Source: CAVVSD01 sp963750895
Lineage (GTDB): Bacteria; Actinomycetota; Thermoleophilia; Solirubrobacterales; Solirubrobacteraceae
Direction: 5' to 3'
NCBI GenBank assembly: GCA_963750895.1
Contig: CAVVSD010000008.1
Coordinates: forward strand, 434,001-498,000
Length of the DNA stretch: 64,000 bases
Both the position numbers and the translations under genes were made by a program. Position 1 is the stretch's first letter; every line of letters starts with the position of its first letter. Of the stretch, positions 33,992 to 43,159 are shown piece by piece. The notes below the pieces were generated by a model, which was given only the letters and a program-made list of their open reading frames with translations, ran no database searches and had not been told where the DNA came from.

Positions 33992-34907
33992 GTGCAGCGG
34001 AGCGGCCCGGTGCCGACTCAACTGGTCGTGGAGTTCCCCTCACGACTTCGAGCCACCTCCCCGCGCGTCCGGCGGGAGCTGGCGCTCGGGGCCGGCACGG
34101 CCCTCGCGCTGAGCGCGCTGACGGTCGCACTGGGAGTGGTGCTGACCAGCCTCGTCGTCTTCACCGGCTCCTGGCCCGGCTTCGCGCCCGGCACGGGCGG
34201 CGAGGCGACGCTCGCGACCACCGCGTCGCGGGACGCCGACGCCGCGCCGGCGCCGACGCGCCGACCCGCCGCGCCGGTGATCGCCGTCACCCCGGTCGCC
34301 TTCCCGACCTCCACCCGGGCGGCGACGGCAGCGCCCGTCCGCCGCGCGCGCACGGCCTCGCATCATCGCCGCGTCGACCGCGTGCGCCGACAGGCGACGC
34401 CGCGCCGGACGACGCCCACGTCGTCCACGCCCGCCCCCGCGGCCGCCGCCCCGGCACCGGCTGCAGCGGCCCCGGCCTCGGCCCCGTCCCAGTCGGTGAT
34501 CGTGACGCCGGCCGCACCCGTGCAGTCCCAGTCGGTCGCGACGCCGCAAGCGGACGGCCTCGACGACGAAGCCGACCACCCGCCGGACCACGACGACCTC
34601 GCTGTCCTCCTCGTCGACGTCGACGTCGACCTCGACGTCGACCTCGACGTCGACCACGTCCACCGACACGACCGGGCGCCGCAGCCCGCGGCGGTGGCAC
34701 CGCGAGCGGCCCGCGCCGCAGCCCCCTGCTCCGGCCGCGACGCCCGCCCCCGCGCCGGCTCCGCAGCCGGTCGCCTCGCCGCCGGCCCCGCCCGGCCCGC
34801 GGGCCGCACCCGCCCCGCCGGCGCCCGCAGGTCCTGCGCCGGGCGGCGACCCTCGCGGTCGCGACGGTCGCGGCGACCGCGACGGCTGGCACGGCCCGCG
34901 CCGCTGA
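33992..34907 (+). CDS. membrane-anchored low-complexity protein (one frameshift), function unknown
   Basis: One membrane helix (LALGAGTALALSALTVAL, then GVVLTSLVVFTGS) follows a basic N-terminus. After it comes a long Ala/Pro/Thr/Ser-rich region. Near 34553 the natural frame moves by one base: after SVATPQA the other frame reads TASTTKPTTRRTTTTS, then Ser/Thr repeats, a Pro/Ala tract and a Gly/Arg/Asp end with a TGA at 34905-34907. This gives about 300 residues. It looks like a wall-spanning stalk protein; no catalytic domain is seen. Start candidates are GTGs at 33992, 34010 and 34028. Its stop faces the LLM gene stop in TGACTCA. Confidence 0.5.
34611..34655. repeat. GTCGAC-type tandem repeat
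   Basis: About 45 bases made of TCGACG/TCGACC hexamers inside the low-complexity gene, encoding (Ser-Thr)n in the natural frame. Such tracts can change length by slippage, and can also cause base-calling errors. Confidence 0.7.
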
Positions 34908-34908
34908 C

Positions 34909-35997
34909 TCAGCCGAGCCGCGCGTTCACCGACGGCAGGACCTCGGTCGCCATGAGCTCCATCGAGCGCCGTGCGAGCGCCGGGTCGACCCAGTCGGTCC
35001 CGCAGTAGAGGATCGTCCCGAAGTCCCCGACGACGTCGCGCAGCTCGAGCAGCCCGTCGACGACCTGATCCGGAGTGCCGGCGATCACGAGCCGGTCGAC
35101 CATGTAGTCGCTCGTCACCGCCTCGTCGGGCATCGCGTCGTCGGTCTTGAAGAGGTTCGCCCGCCCGGCCCGGATGAGCTTCGTCCCGAGCTGGTCGTAG
35201 TAGAAGCGGTACGGGCTGTCCGGCCCGAACGCGTACTCGCGCGCCGTCGCCTCGTCGTCGGCGACGAAGATCGTCCGCGCCACGCGCCAGGACTGCGGGT
35301 CGGCCGTCCGACCGGTCTCCTCGCACGCGGTGCGGAAGGTCTCCCAGTGGGTGCGGACCCACTGCGGCAGGAGGAAGTTCGCCGAGATGACCTCCCACCC
35401 GCGCCGGGCGGCGTTGTCGACGCTCTTCGAGGACGGCTCGGCGGCCGTCACGACGATCGGCGGATGGGGTCGCTGGTAGGGCCGGACCATCACGCCCTGG
35501 CCGAGGTCGGGCATGAGCGTCCTCGCCGTCGAGAGCGTCCAGTGCTCGCCGGCCAGGTCGTACGGCGCCTCGCCCGTCCACAGCGCGATGACGTGGTCCA
35601 TGCACTCCTGCGCCCTGGCGCGCCGGTCGACGCCCGACAGGGTGCCGAACATCTCCCAGTCCGACGCCAGCCCACCGGGGCTGACGCCGAGGATGAAGCG
35701 ACCCTCCAGCAGCGTGTCGAGCATCGCGACCTTCGCCGCGAGCGCCGCGGGATGGCTGTTGGACAGGTTCACCGTGCCCGTGCCGAGCGTGATGCGCTCG
35801 GTGTCGTGCACGAGGCTGGCGAGGAAGACGACGCAGTCGGTGATCGTCTCCGCGGCGTCCGTCACGTGCTCGCCGACGTAGGCCTCGGCGAACCCGAGCC
35901 GGTCCGCGAGGAGGATCGCCTCCCGGTCCTCCGCGAGCGTCGCGGCGTACTCGCGCTCGGGCGGGTGGATCGGCATCGTGAAGTAGCCGAGCCTCAT
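34909..35997 (-). CDS. LLM-class flavin-dependent monooxygenase
   Basis: A 362-residue luciferase-like (bacterial luciferase/limonene monooxygenase type) TIM-barrel enzyme using FMNH2 and O2. Visible: MRLGYFTMPIHPPER start, FAEAYVGEHVTDAAET, RITLGTGTVNLSNSHP, GRFILGVSPGGLASDW and HPPIVVTAAEP, which line the flavin pocket. The C-terminal VIAGTPDQVVDGLLEL is also family-typical. The ATG overlaps the upstream cupin stop (ATGA). It is the last gene of the MetE-like/cupin/LLM operon. It may open a ring or hydroxylate a terpene or heterocycle (inference). Confidence 0.9.
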   Translation of the reverse strand: MRLGYFTMPIHPPEREYAATLAEDREAILLADRLGFAEAYVGEHVTDAAETITDCVVFLASLVHDTERITLGTGTVNLSNSHPAALAAKVAMLDTLLEGRFILGVSPGGLASDWEMFGTLSGVDRRARAQECMDHVIALWTGEAPYDLAGEHWTLSTARTLMPDLGQGVMVRPYQRPHPPIVVTAAEPSSKSVDNAARRGWEVISANFLLPQWVRTHWETFRTACEETGRTADPQSWRVARTIFVADDEATAREYAFGPDSPYRFYYDQLGTKLIRAGRANLFKTDDAMPDEAVTSDYMVDRLVIAGTPDQVVDGLLELRDVVGDFGTILYCGTDWVDPALARRSMELMATEVLPSVNARLG

Positions 35998-36329
35998 GCG
36001 AGCCAGTCCGTGGTGAACGCGTCGCCCACGTGGATGTCGACCTGCCGCAACGTGCCCTTGCCCGTGTTGCGGAAGGCGTGCGGCTCGCCGGCCGGGATGA
36101 TCACGACGTTGCCGGGCCCGACCTCGCGGGTGCGCCGCCCGTCCGAGAACGTCACCTCGCCCTCCTGGACGATGATGATCTCGGCGTAGGGGTGGCTGTG
36201 CAGCTCCGGCCCGTCACCCGGCGCGGCCTCGACGAGGATGAGCGACACGCCGGGCCGGCCGTGGTCGCGGCCCTGCAGCTCGGCTGAGAAGCTCCCCGGG
36301 TCGAGATCCGCGACGGGGATGATCTCCAC
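35994..36329 (-). CDS. small cupin protein
   Basis: A 111-residue cupin with metal motif ELHSHPYAEIIIVQEGEVTF and second motif VVIIPAGEPHAFRNTG, keeping all His and Glu ligands. The GTG at 36329 is chosen because it lies five bases after the MetE-like stop and begins the first conserved strand (VEIIPVADL). Its stop overlaps the LLM gene start. It may act as a small isomerase or dioxygenase, or as a ligand sensor for the operon. Confidence 0.82.
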   Translation of the reverse strand: MEIIPVADLDPGSFSAELQGRDHGRPGVSLILVEAAPGDGPELHSHPYAEIIIVQEGEVTFSDGRRTREVGPGNVVIIPAGEPHAFRNTGKGTLRQVDIHVGDAFTTDWLA

Positions 36330-36334
36330 GCGCG

Positions 36335-37519
36335 CTAGCTCCAGAGCCGCTGGGACGCCAGCGCCGCGCCGTCCGACAGCGCCTGGAGCTTCGCCCAGGC
36401 GATCTGGGGATGCGCCCGGCCGCGCAGGCCGCAGTCGGTGCCCGCGATGACGTTCTCGCGCCCCACCACGTTCGCGAAGCGCGTGATGCGCTCGGCGACC
36501 GTCTCGGGGTGCTCGACCACGTGCGTCGTGTGCTCGATCACGCCCGGCATGAGGATCTTGCCGTCGGGCAGCGGCACCTCCTCCCAGACGCGGTGCTCCC
36601 ACTCGTGACGGGCGTTCGCGGCCTCGATCGAGTAGGTCTGGGCGTTGACCTTCAGCACGAGGTCGACGATGTCGCGCAGCGGGATGTCGGAGATGTGCGG
36701 GCCGTTCCAGCTGCCCCAGCAGATGTGGTAGCGCAGCCGGTCCTCGGGCAGCCCGTCGATCGCGGCGTTCAGCGCCTCGACCGCGAGGGTCGCCCAGCGC
36801 CGGTACTCCTCCAGGCTCCAGTTCTCCTCCATGAGCCGGCGATCCCACTCCCACGGGAGGAACGCGTCGTCGATCTGGCAGATGAACCCCGCCTCGACGA
36901 TCGCCTGGTACTCGTGCCGCAGCGCATCGGCGATCGCGCCGAACAGCGCCTCGTCGTCGGGGTAGTGCTCGTTGCGGATGTAGGGCTGGACGCTGCCCGG
37001 CCCCACGACCGGCAGGAACACCTCCTCGACGTCGACGCCCTCCAGCCCGGCCTTGAGGTTGTCGATGTCGCGCGCCAGGACCTCCTGGCCGGTGTACGCG
37101 ATGGGACCGGAGCACACGACGTCGCTCGTGATCGCGGCACCGAGGACCCGCATCTCCGGGGGCTCGAAGTAGAAGGTCTGATCGCCCAGCTCGGCGTAGA
37201 AGCGGGCGAACTCCGTCCGGTCCTTCGACGCGTTGAACATGGGGGCGCCCTCGACCGGGACCCGCTCGACGCCCGACATGCGATCCACGACGTAGCCCAT
37301 CCAGGTCGACTTGGAGAACTCGCCGTCGTTGACGACGTCGACCCCGAGCTCCGCCTGGCGCCGCACGATGTCTGCCACGGCGGCGCGCAGCTGCGCGTCG
37401 AGCGCCGCCTCGTCGTGCGGCTCGCCCAGGTGCCGCGGCACGATGCTCTCCTGCAGCTCCGGCGGCATGTGCAGCGCGCCGGTGTGGCTCGTCAGGATCC
37501 GGTCGGTACTGCGCTTCAT
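36335..37519 (-). CDS. MetE-like cobalamin-independent methyltransferase domain protein
   Basis: A 394-residue protein matching the C-terminal catalytic barrel of cobalamin-independent methionine synthase: start ILTSHTGAL, VNDGEFSKSTWMGYV, CQIDDAFLPWEW, the zinc ligands His-x-Cys in YHICWGSWNGPH and Cys in AGTDCGLRGR. It is about half the length of full MetE, like archaeal-type and stand-alone homologues. In this catabolic setting it may move or remove a methyl group rather than make methionine (inference). A SD GGGGAGGG precedes the ATG. First gene of the MetE-like/cupin/LLM operon. Confidence 0.87.
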   Translation of the reverse strand: MKRSTDRILTSHTGALHMPPELQESIVPRHLGEPHDEAALDAQLRAAVADIVRRQAELGVDVVNDGEFSKSTWMGYVVDRMSGVERVPVEGAPMFNASKDRTEFARFYAELGDQTFYFEPPEMRVLGAAITSDVVCSGPIAYTGQEVLARDIDNLKAGLEGVDVEEVFLPVVGPGSVQPYIRNEHYPDDEALFGAIADALRHEYQAIVEAGFICQIDDAFLPWEWDRRLMEENWSLEEYRRWATLAVEALNAAIDGLPEDRLRYHICWGSWNGPHISDIPLRDIVDLVLKVNAQTYSIEAANARHEWEHRVWEEVPLPDGKILMPGVIEHTTHVVEHPETVAERITRFANVVGRENVIAGTDCGLRGRAHPQIAWAKLQALSDGAALASQRLWS

Positions 37520-37550
37520 GTGCGCCCTCCCCGTCGTTGACCCGTCTGCC

Positions 37551-38854
37551 CTACGCCGCCGCCCGCATCGGTGCCGGCTCCAGCGTGCCGTCGTCGTGCA
37601 GGAGGTGCGCGTCGTCGCCCTTGCAGACGACGCTGCGCGCCGGTGAGCCGGTCGCCTGCGCCGCGAGCAGGACCGCGGCGATGCGGTGCACGTCGCGCAC
37701 GAGGCCGATGCGGAACAGCGACCGCGTCTCGTTCGCCAGCCGCCCGTCGCCCGCCCGGAGGACCACGCGCAGCTCCGGCGCGATCGCCCGCGCGGCCATC
37801 GCGATCGTGATGTTCTCGAGGTCGTCGTCGGTCACCGCGGCGAGCGCGACCGCGCGGCCGAGCGACAGGCGCCGCAGGAGCGACACGTCGGCCCCGCGGC
37901 CGATGACGACCGGCAGCCCGAGCTCGCGCGCCATGCCGACGTTCTCGCCCTCCTCGCGGTCGTCGACCGCGACGACGCCGATGCCGCACCGGCGCAGCAG
38001 CGTGCACAGGCGCAGCCCGACCTGCCCGAGGCCCGACCACGACGACGTGGTCGCGCCGCGGCACCGCCCGGCGACCCACGATGCCGGTGAGCCGCCGGTC
38101 GATGAGGCGGTTCACCAGCCCGGCGGTGAACGACGCCTCGAAGACGAGCGCCACGAGCATCGAGGCCGTGACGAAGCTCTTGAACCACTTCGGGCCGTCG
38201 TCGACGTCCTGGTTCGGGTCGACGGTCGCGACCGTCTTGCCCGCGCCGTACAGCGCGTCGACCGGTCCCTGCCCGAGCACGACGAGCCCGCCGATCGTCT
38301 CGACGATCAGCACGCCGACGATCCCCAGCGCACCGAACAGCAGGAGCCCGGCGCTGCGGTCGTAGGGCTGGAAGAGCGCCTGCGCCAGGGCGCGCACCCG
38401 CCGGCGCGACGGGACGTCGATCTGCACACGCACCGCGTGATCGCCATCCTCGCGCAGCCCGACGGGCGGCTCGTGCTCGGGGTCGATGGCGACGAGGTCC
38501 TCCGCGAGGCACGGCCCGGCGAGCGACGGCGCGACGATGTCCGCGAGCGACGTGACGCGACACTCGCGGATCTCCGAGCGCACGTGCGCGGCCATGGTCT
38601 CGTCGAAGATCGTGACGAGCATCGCGCACGTCGTCGTCGACGTAGCGGACCATGAGCGCTGCGCGCAGGACGAACGCGTCGTCGCGCGACACGATCGCGA
38701 CGGTGTCCACCGCGGCGCCCTCCAGCGCCTCCCGGACCTCGTCCTCGTCCGGCGTGTCCAGCCGGGTGACCGTCGCGCCCGCGCCCTCGAGCGCCTCCGC
38801 GGTCTCGTTCGCGATGTCACCGTCGCCGATGAGCAGGATCCGACGCCTCTCCAC
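37551..38854 (-). CDS. two-TM ion channel with RCK/TrkA-N domains (two frameshifts)
   Basis: About 433 residues after removing one extra base near 38625 and one near 38041. Order: TrkA-N-like domain (VERRRILLIGDGDIANETAEAL), then MLVTIFDETMAAHVRSEI, a first membrane helix (LLLFGALGIVGVLIVETIGG), a pore segment with TVATVDPN instead of the K+ filter TVGYG, a second helix (FVTASMLVALVFEASFTAGL), and a second Rossmann domain (HVVVVGLGQVGLRL). This is the plan of CASTOR/TrkA-linked channels; selectivity is unknown. The GTG at 38854 has a TACGCT -10 box seven bases upstream. Confidence 0.8.
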
Positions 38855-38861
38855 GGGCGGC

Positions 38862-38867
38862 AGCGTA
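38862..38867 (-). promoter_or_regulatory. -10 box TACGCT, leaderless start of channel gene
   Basis: TACGCT (38867-38862) ends seven bases before the GTG at 38854. No SD is present. The spacing suits a leaderless transcript. Confidence 0.4.
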
Positions 38868-38899
38868 CGCCAGGTCGCCGCGGGCGGTCGACGTGCAAA

Positions 38900-40831
38900 A
38901 TGCACACGATCGACCAGCTCTTCCTCTTCGCGCTCCTGGGACTCGGGACGGGCGCGCTCATCGCCGGCATCGGTCTCGGCGTCGTGCTGTCCTACCGCGG
39001 CTCGGGCGTCATCGACGTCTCCACGGGCGCGTACGCGATGGTCGCGGGCTACCTGTTCCTGTGGCTGCGCACCGATCTCGGCGGCTCGCCGCTGGCCACG
39101 GCGCCGGCGATGGCGCTGGCGCTCCTGGCGACGGTCGCGATCGGCGTCGTCGTGCAGCTCGTGGTGTTCCGCCCGCTGCGCAACTCGTCGCCGCTGTCGA
39201 AGCTCGTCGCGTCGCTCGGGGTGCTCCTCATCGCACAGGCGACGATCGACCTCATCACGGGCGGCGGCGGGCGCGTCGTGCCGTCCGTGCTCCCCGCCGG
39301 CCTGGTGACGATCGCCGGGACGCGCATCCCCGTGGACCGCTTCTGGCTGACCGGGATCGTCATCCTCGCCGCGGCGATCCTCTGGGCGCTCTACCGCTGG
39401 TCGCGGTTCGGCCTCTCGACGCGCGCCGCGTCGGAGAGCGAGGCGAGCGCGATGCTCGCCGGGCTCTCGCCCGACCGGCTCGCGCTCACGAACGCCGTGC
39501 TCGCCACCACCGTCGCGGGCGGGATGGGCATCCTCGCGGCCGCCGTGACCCAGATCGACACGGTCGTCGTGCCGCTGCAGGTCGTGCCGGCGCTCGGCGC
39601 GGCCCTCTTCGCGCGCTTCACGTCCTTCTCGATCACCTGCCTCGTCGGGCTGCTGATCGGGATCGCGCAGTCGCTCCTCTACTACGCGCAGACGCAGAGC
39701 TGGTTCCCGACCGACGGCGGCATCGCGCTGCCGGGCATCAACGCGATGCTGACGTTCCTGGTCATCGTCGTCGCGCTGTGGTGGCGCGGCTCGAGCCTGC
39801 CGACCCGTGGCGAGCTGATCGAGACGCGGCTGCCCGAGGCACCACGCCCCACGCGCCTGGCCCGGCCGGCCATCCTGGGCGTCGTCGTCATCGTCGTCCT
39901 GCTGTTCGTCCTGCCGTTCGACTACCGCAACGCGCTGACCGTCTCGCTCGCGGGCATGGTCATCTGCCTCTCGTTCGTCGTCATCACCGGCTTCGTCGGC
40001 CAGGTGTCGCTCGTGCAGGTCGCGCTCGCCGGCGTGGCGGGCTTCACCGTGGCGCACCTCACCGACGAGGCGGGCTTCTCGTTCGTGCCGGCGGCGATCT
40101 GCGGCGTCGCGGTCGCCACGGCGGTGGGCTTCGCGGCGGGCGCCTCCGCACTGCGGGTGCGCGGCGTGAGCCTCGCGGTCGTGACGCTCGCGGCGGCCGT
40201 CGCGATCGAGCAGTTCGGGTTCAACAACACGACCTGGGGCGCGGGCGGATCGGCGTCGCCGGTCCCGGAGCCGACGATCCTCGGCGTCGACGTCGGCGCG
40301 GGCGCGGGCCTGCGCGCGATCGGCGGCGGCCTGCCCAGCCCCGTCCTCGGGTGCCTGCTCCTCGCCATCGCCGTCGCGGCGTTCCTGCTCGTCGCCCGTG
40401 TGCGCCAGAGCGGGCTGGGCATGCGGATGCTCGCGGTGCGCTCGAACGAGCGCGCGGCGGCCGGCGCCGGTGTCAGCGTGCGGACCACGAAGTTCGCCGC
40501 CTACGCGCTGTCGTCGTGCATCGCCGGCGTCGGCGGCGTGCTCTACGCCTACGCGCTCGGCTCGGTGAACGTCGACCGGTTCGGCATCCTCATCGCCCTC
40601 CAGTTCATCGCGTTCTCCTACGTCGGGGGCATCACGATGGTGTCCGGCGCCGTCCTCGCGGGCCTCATGACGTCCGAGGGCGTGATCCCGCACTTCCTCG
40701 ACGCGCAGATCGGCCTGTCGGCGACGTGGACGCTGCTCGTCGCCGGCGTGCTCCTCGTCCTCTGTCTTCGCCTCTTCCCCGGCGGGATCGCCGGGTCGTG
40801 GCGGCGCCGGCGCGTGCGCCACGCCGGCTGA
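38900..40831 (+). CDS. LIV-type ABC permease, LivH and LivM halves fused
   Basis: A 643-residue membrane protein with two permease halves. The first (about 1-310) is LivH-like: LGTGALIAGIGLGVVLSYRG, GVIDVSTGAYAMVAGY, FRPLRNSSPLSKLVASLG. The second (about 330-640) is LivM-like: FVVITGFVGQVSLVQVALAG, ALRVRGVSLAVVTLAAAVA, MRMLAVRSNERAAAGAGV and TTKFAAYALSSCIAGVGGVL. Fusing both in one chain is less common than two genes. No ABC ATPase lies in the window, so ATPase and possibly the receptor at 19102 are supplied from elsewhere. The ATG has no SD. Confidence 0.92.
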   Translation: MHTIDQLFLFALLGLGTGALIAGIGLGVVLSYRGSGVIDVSTGAYAMVAGYLFLWLRTDLGGSPLATAPAMALALLATVAIGVVVQLVVFRPLRNSSPLSKLVASLGVLLIAQATIDLITGGGGRVVPSVLPAGLVTIAGTRIPVDRFWLTGIVILAAAILWALYRWSRFGLSTRAASESEASAMLAGLSPDRLALTNAVLATTVAGGMGILAAAVTQIDTVVVPLQVVPALGAALFARFTSFSITCLVGLLIGIAQSLLYYAQTQSWFPTDGGIALPGINAMLTFLVIVVALWWRGSSLPTRGELIETRLPEAPRPTRLARPAILGVVVIVVLLFVLPFDYRNALTVSLAGMVICLSFVVITGFVGQVSLVQVALAGVAGFTVAHLTDEAGFSFVPAAICGVAVATAVGFAAGASALRVRGVSLAVVTLAAAVAIEQFGFNNTTWGAGGSASPVPEPTILGVDVGAGAGLRAIGGGLPSPVLGCLLLAIAVAAFLLVARVRQSGLGMRMLAVRSNERAAAGAGVSVRTTKFAAYALSSCIAGVGGVLYAYALGSVNVDRFGILIALQFIAFSYVGGITMVSGAVLAGLMTSEGVIPHFLDAQIGLSATWTLLVAGVLLVLCLRLFPGGIAGSWRRRRVRHAG

Positions 40832-40862
40832 GTGTGTTACCTATCCGCGCTGAGAGGCACGG

Positions 40863-41771
40863 ATGACCGTCGAGCGACCAGTCCGGAAGACCCACCCATG
40901 GCTCCACGTGCTCGCGTGGGGCCTGCTCATGTGGGCTGCGGCAACCGTGACGCTGGCGCTCACCGAGGACCTCATCCTGCTGCCGTCGGTCGTCCTCATC
41001 GGCAGCTTCCTCGTGCCGGTCGCGACGATCTTCTGGTTCCTCGAGCACCGCGGCACGACGGAGCTCGACGAGGGACGGCTGTTCACCGCGTTCTTCGTCG
41101 CGGGCGTGCTCGGGATGATCTGCTCGGCGGCGATGGAGATCTGGCTGGCGCCGCACCGGCTGCTCCCGAATCTCTGGGTCGGGCTCATCGAGGAGGCGGC
41201 GAAGGGGGTCGGGATCTACGTCCTGGCGCGCGGGCTGCGCCGCTACGACGTGCGCGACGGGATCCTGCTCGGCACCGTGGTCGGCCTCGGGTTCGGCGCG
41301 TTCGAGAGCGCCGGCTACACGCTCAGCTACGGCCTGCACAACGGAGAGGTGTCCCTGCACCGCCTGATCTCCGAGGAGCTCCTGCGCGAGGTGATCGCAC
41401 CGTTCTGCCACGGCATCTGGAGCGGCCTGCTCGGCGCCGCGATCTTCTCGGCGTTGGGGCGAGGCAAGCGGTTCAGCTGGGGGATCCTGCTGACCTACTT
41501 CGCCGTGGTCCTGCTGCACGCGTTCTGGGACTCGGCCTCCAACGCGGCGGTCGTCATCACCGTGATCGTCTCCGGCGACGACAGCTTCGGCGCGCTCTCC
41601 CCCAAGAACCTGCCGTTCCCGGCCGACGTGACGCCGCAGTGGCTGTTCGGCGTGTTCCAGTGGACGCTCATGATCGTCATCGCGGTCATCGGCGTCTGGT
41701 GGTTGCGCCGCCACTGGCACGACCCGGCGCCGGCCCGAGCGCCCGAGGCGGCGCCCGGCGACAACGTCTGA
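40863..41771 (+). CDS. PrsW-family intramembrane metalloprotease
   Basis: A 302-residue protein with about eight membrane helices. The PrsW motifs are all present: GLIEEAAKGVG (EExxK), FGAFESAGYT, FCHGIWSGL and LLHAFWDSAS, where the Glu and His residues bind zinc within the membrane. PrsW of Bacillus clips an anti-sigma factor; many actinobacterial copies are of unknown target. The start ATG is 31 bases after the permease stop. It faces the short antitoxin-like gene. Confidence 0.88.
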   Translation: MTVERPVRKTHPWLHVLAWGLLMWAAATVTLALTEDLILLPSVVLIGSFLVPVATIFWFLEHRGTTELDEGRLFTAFFVAGVLGMICSAAMEIWLAPHRLLPNLWVGLIEEAAKGVGIYVLARGLRRYDVRDGILLGTVVGLGFGAFESAGYTLSYGLHNGEVSLHRLISEELLREVIAPFCHGIWSGLLGAAIFSALGRGKRFSWGILLTYFAVVLLHAFWDSASNAAVVITVIVSGDDSFGALSPKNLPFPADVTPQWLFGVFQWTLMIVIAVIGVWWLRRHWHDPAPARAPEAAPGDNV

Positions 41772-41777
41772 CGGCCG

Positions 41778-41957
41778 CTACACGCCCGGCTTGCCCGGGT
41801 CCTTGATCGCCTCGACCGCGGCCTTGCCCTTGTCGGAGACGCTGCCCTGGCCCTTGGCGATGTCCTTGAGCTCCTCGGCGTCCTCCTTGAGGGCATCGGT
41901 GCCGCCGCGCTTCTGCACGAGATCCTGGGCCTGCTGCTTGAGCTTGTTGAAATCCAT
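41778..41957 (-). CDS. MT0933/Rv0909-like small antitoxin-family protein
   Basis: A 59-residue protein with a helix MDFNKLKQQAQDLVQKRGG, then ALKEDAEELKDIAKGQGS and a C-terminal AAVEAIKDPGKPG, the pattern of the MT0933-like antitoxin family (Rv0909). A very good SD, AAGGAGTCC, precedes the ATG at 41957. No toxin gene is adjacent: the neighbours are PrsW and an alcohol dehydrogenase. It is therefore a stand-alone member whose role as an antitoxin is unproved; it may be a general stress protein. Confidence 0.75.
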   Translation of the reverse strand: MDFNKLKQQAQDLVQKRGGTDALKEDAEELKDIAKGQGSVSDKGKAAVEAIKDPGKPGV

Positions 41958-42019
41958 CGAGGACTCCTTCGGTCGGTGAGAGGTCGTCCGCGACGCACGA
42001 TCCCACATCCGGCGACCGA

Positions 42020-42025
42020 TACGGT
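42020..42025 (+). promoter_or_regulatory. -10 box TACGGT of the alcohol dehydrogenase operon
   Basis: TACGGT ends nine bases before the ATG at 42035, with no SD between. It probably drives a leaderless or nearly leaderless transcript of the five-gene operon. Confidence 0.45.
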
Positions 42026-42034
42026 CCCGGCACC

Positions 42035-43159
42035 ATGAGCGGACCTACGATCCACGCGGCCGTCTGGCGCACGCGCGGCGAGCCGATGGCGGTCGAGCCG
42101 GTGACGCTCCGCGACCTCGGGCCCCGCGACGTCCTCCTGAAGGTCACGGCTGCGAACGCCTGCGTCACGGACGCCATCGTCCTGGCGCCCGACGTCCCGG
42201 CCATGTTCGGCAACGTCGCGCCCCAGATCTTCGGTCACGGCGCCGTGGGGATCATCGAGAAGGTCGGGTCGCACGTGACCGCGACCGCTCCCGGCGACCG
42301 CGTCATCGCCAGCGCGAACCCCCTCTGCCGCACGTGTTACTACTGCCTCCGCGGCCGCCCGGACCAGTGCGCCGACATCGTCCTGCACGGGCCGCCGAAC
42401 GGCAGCCTCGCCGACGGGCAGGACGTCGTGCCGAACGGGAACATCGGCGGCTACGCCGAGTACGCGATCGTGCCGGACAACCAGATCACGCCCGTCCACA
42501 CGAGCGTGCCCGACGACGAGCTGGCGCTGCTCGCGGACGGGATCGGGGGCGGCGTCGCGGCGGCGTTCAACGTCGCCCCGGTGCAGGCGGGCTCGGAGGT
42601 CGCGGTGTTCGGCTGCGGCGCGACCGGGCTCGGCTACGTGCAGGCCGCCCGGGTCCTGCGGGCCAAGCGCATCATCGCCGTCGACCCGCACGCGCACCGG
42701 CGCGAGATGGCCGTCGAGCTCGGCGCGACGGACACGGTGGATCCGGCGGACGGGGACGTCGTCGCGCAGATCCAGGAGCTCACCGACGACGTCGGCGGCT
42801 TCATCCCCCGCGGCGTGGACTACGCGTTCGAGGCGAGCGCCAACGCGCGCGGGATGGAGGAGGCGTGGCACGCGACGCGCAGCGCCGGCCACACGATCCT
42901 CGCGAGCATGCCCTGGAAGCTCGACGACACCATCTCGCTCCCGTCGGTGCCCGCCGCGATCTTCGGCAGGACCCTGCACAGCTCGCAGTGGGGGCACATG
43001 AACATCCTGCGCGACCTGCCCCGCTTCATCCGCCTCATCGAGGACGGCGACGTCCAGGTCGCGCCGCTCATCAGCGGCCACTTCGCGCTCGGCGAGCTCG
43101 ACGCCGTGCTCGAGCAGGTCGCCGCGCACCAGGTCTACGGCGCGATCATGACGCCGTGA
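42035..43159 (+). CDS. zinc-dependent alcohol dehydrogenase
   Basis: A 374-residue medium-chain dehydrogenase. Catalytic zinc: Cys in ANACVTDA and His in FGHGAVGIIEKVG (the usual GHE is GHG). Structural zinc: four cysteines in CRTCYYCLRGRPDQC. The NAD(P) motif VAVFGCGATGLGYVQAAR is a GxGxxG fold, and the following VDPHAHRREMA suggests NAD. It is of the class III/aryl-alcohol type that often oxidises aromatic alcohols. First of five overlapping genes: its TGA overlaps the amidohydrolase GTG (GTGA). Confidence 0.92.
   Translation: MSGPTIHAAVWRTRGEPMAVEPVTLRDLGPRDVLLKVTAANACVTDAIVLAPDVPAMFGNVAPQIFGHGAVGIIEKVGSHVTATAPGDRVIASANPLCRTCYYCLRGRPDQCADIVLHGPPNGSLADGQDVVPNGNIGGYAEYAIVPDNQITPVHTSVPDDELALLADGIGGGVAAAFNVAPVQAGSEVAVFGCGATGLGYVQAARVLRAKRIIAVDPHAHRREMAVELGATDTVDPADGDVVAQIQELTDDVGGFIPRGVDYAFEASANARGMEEAWHATRSAGHTILASMPWKLDDTISLPSVPAAIFGRTLHSSQWGHMNILRDLPRFIRLIEDGDVQVAPLISGHFALGELDAVLEQVAAHQVYGAIMTP

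Noticed and set aside
41778..42034. Toxin-antitoxin pair at the MT0933-like gene
   Set aside because: No toxin-like frame is adjacent on either side; the neighbours are PrsW and an alcohol dehydrogenase operon.
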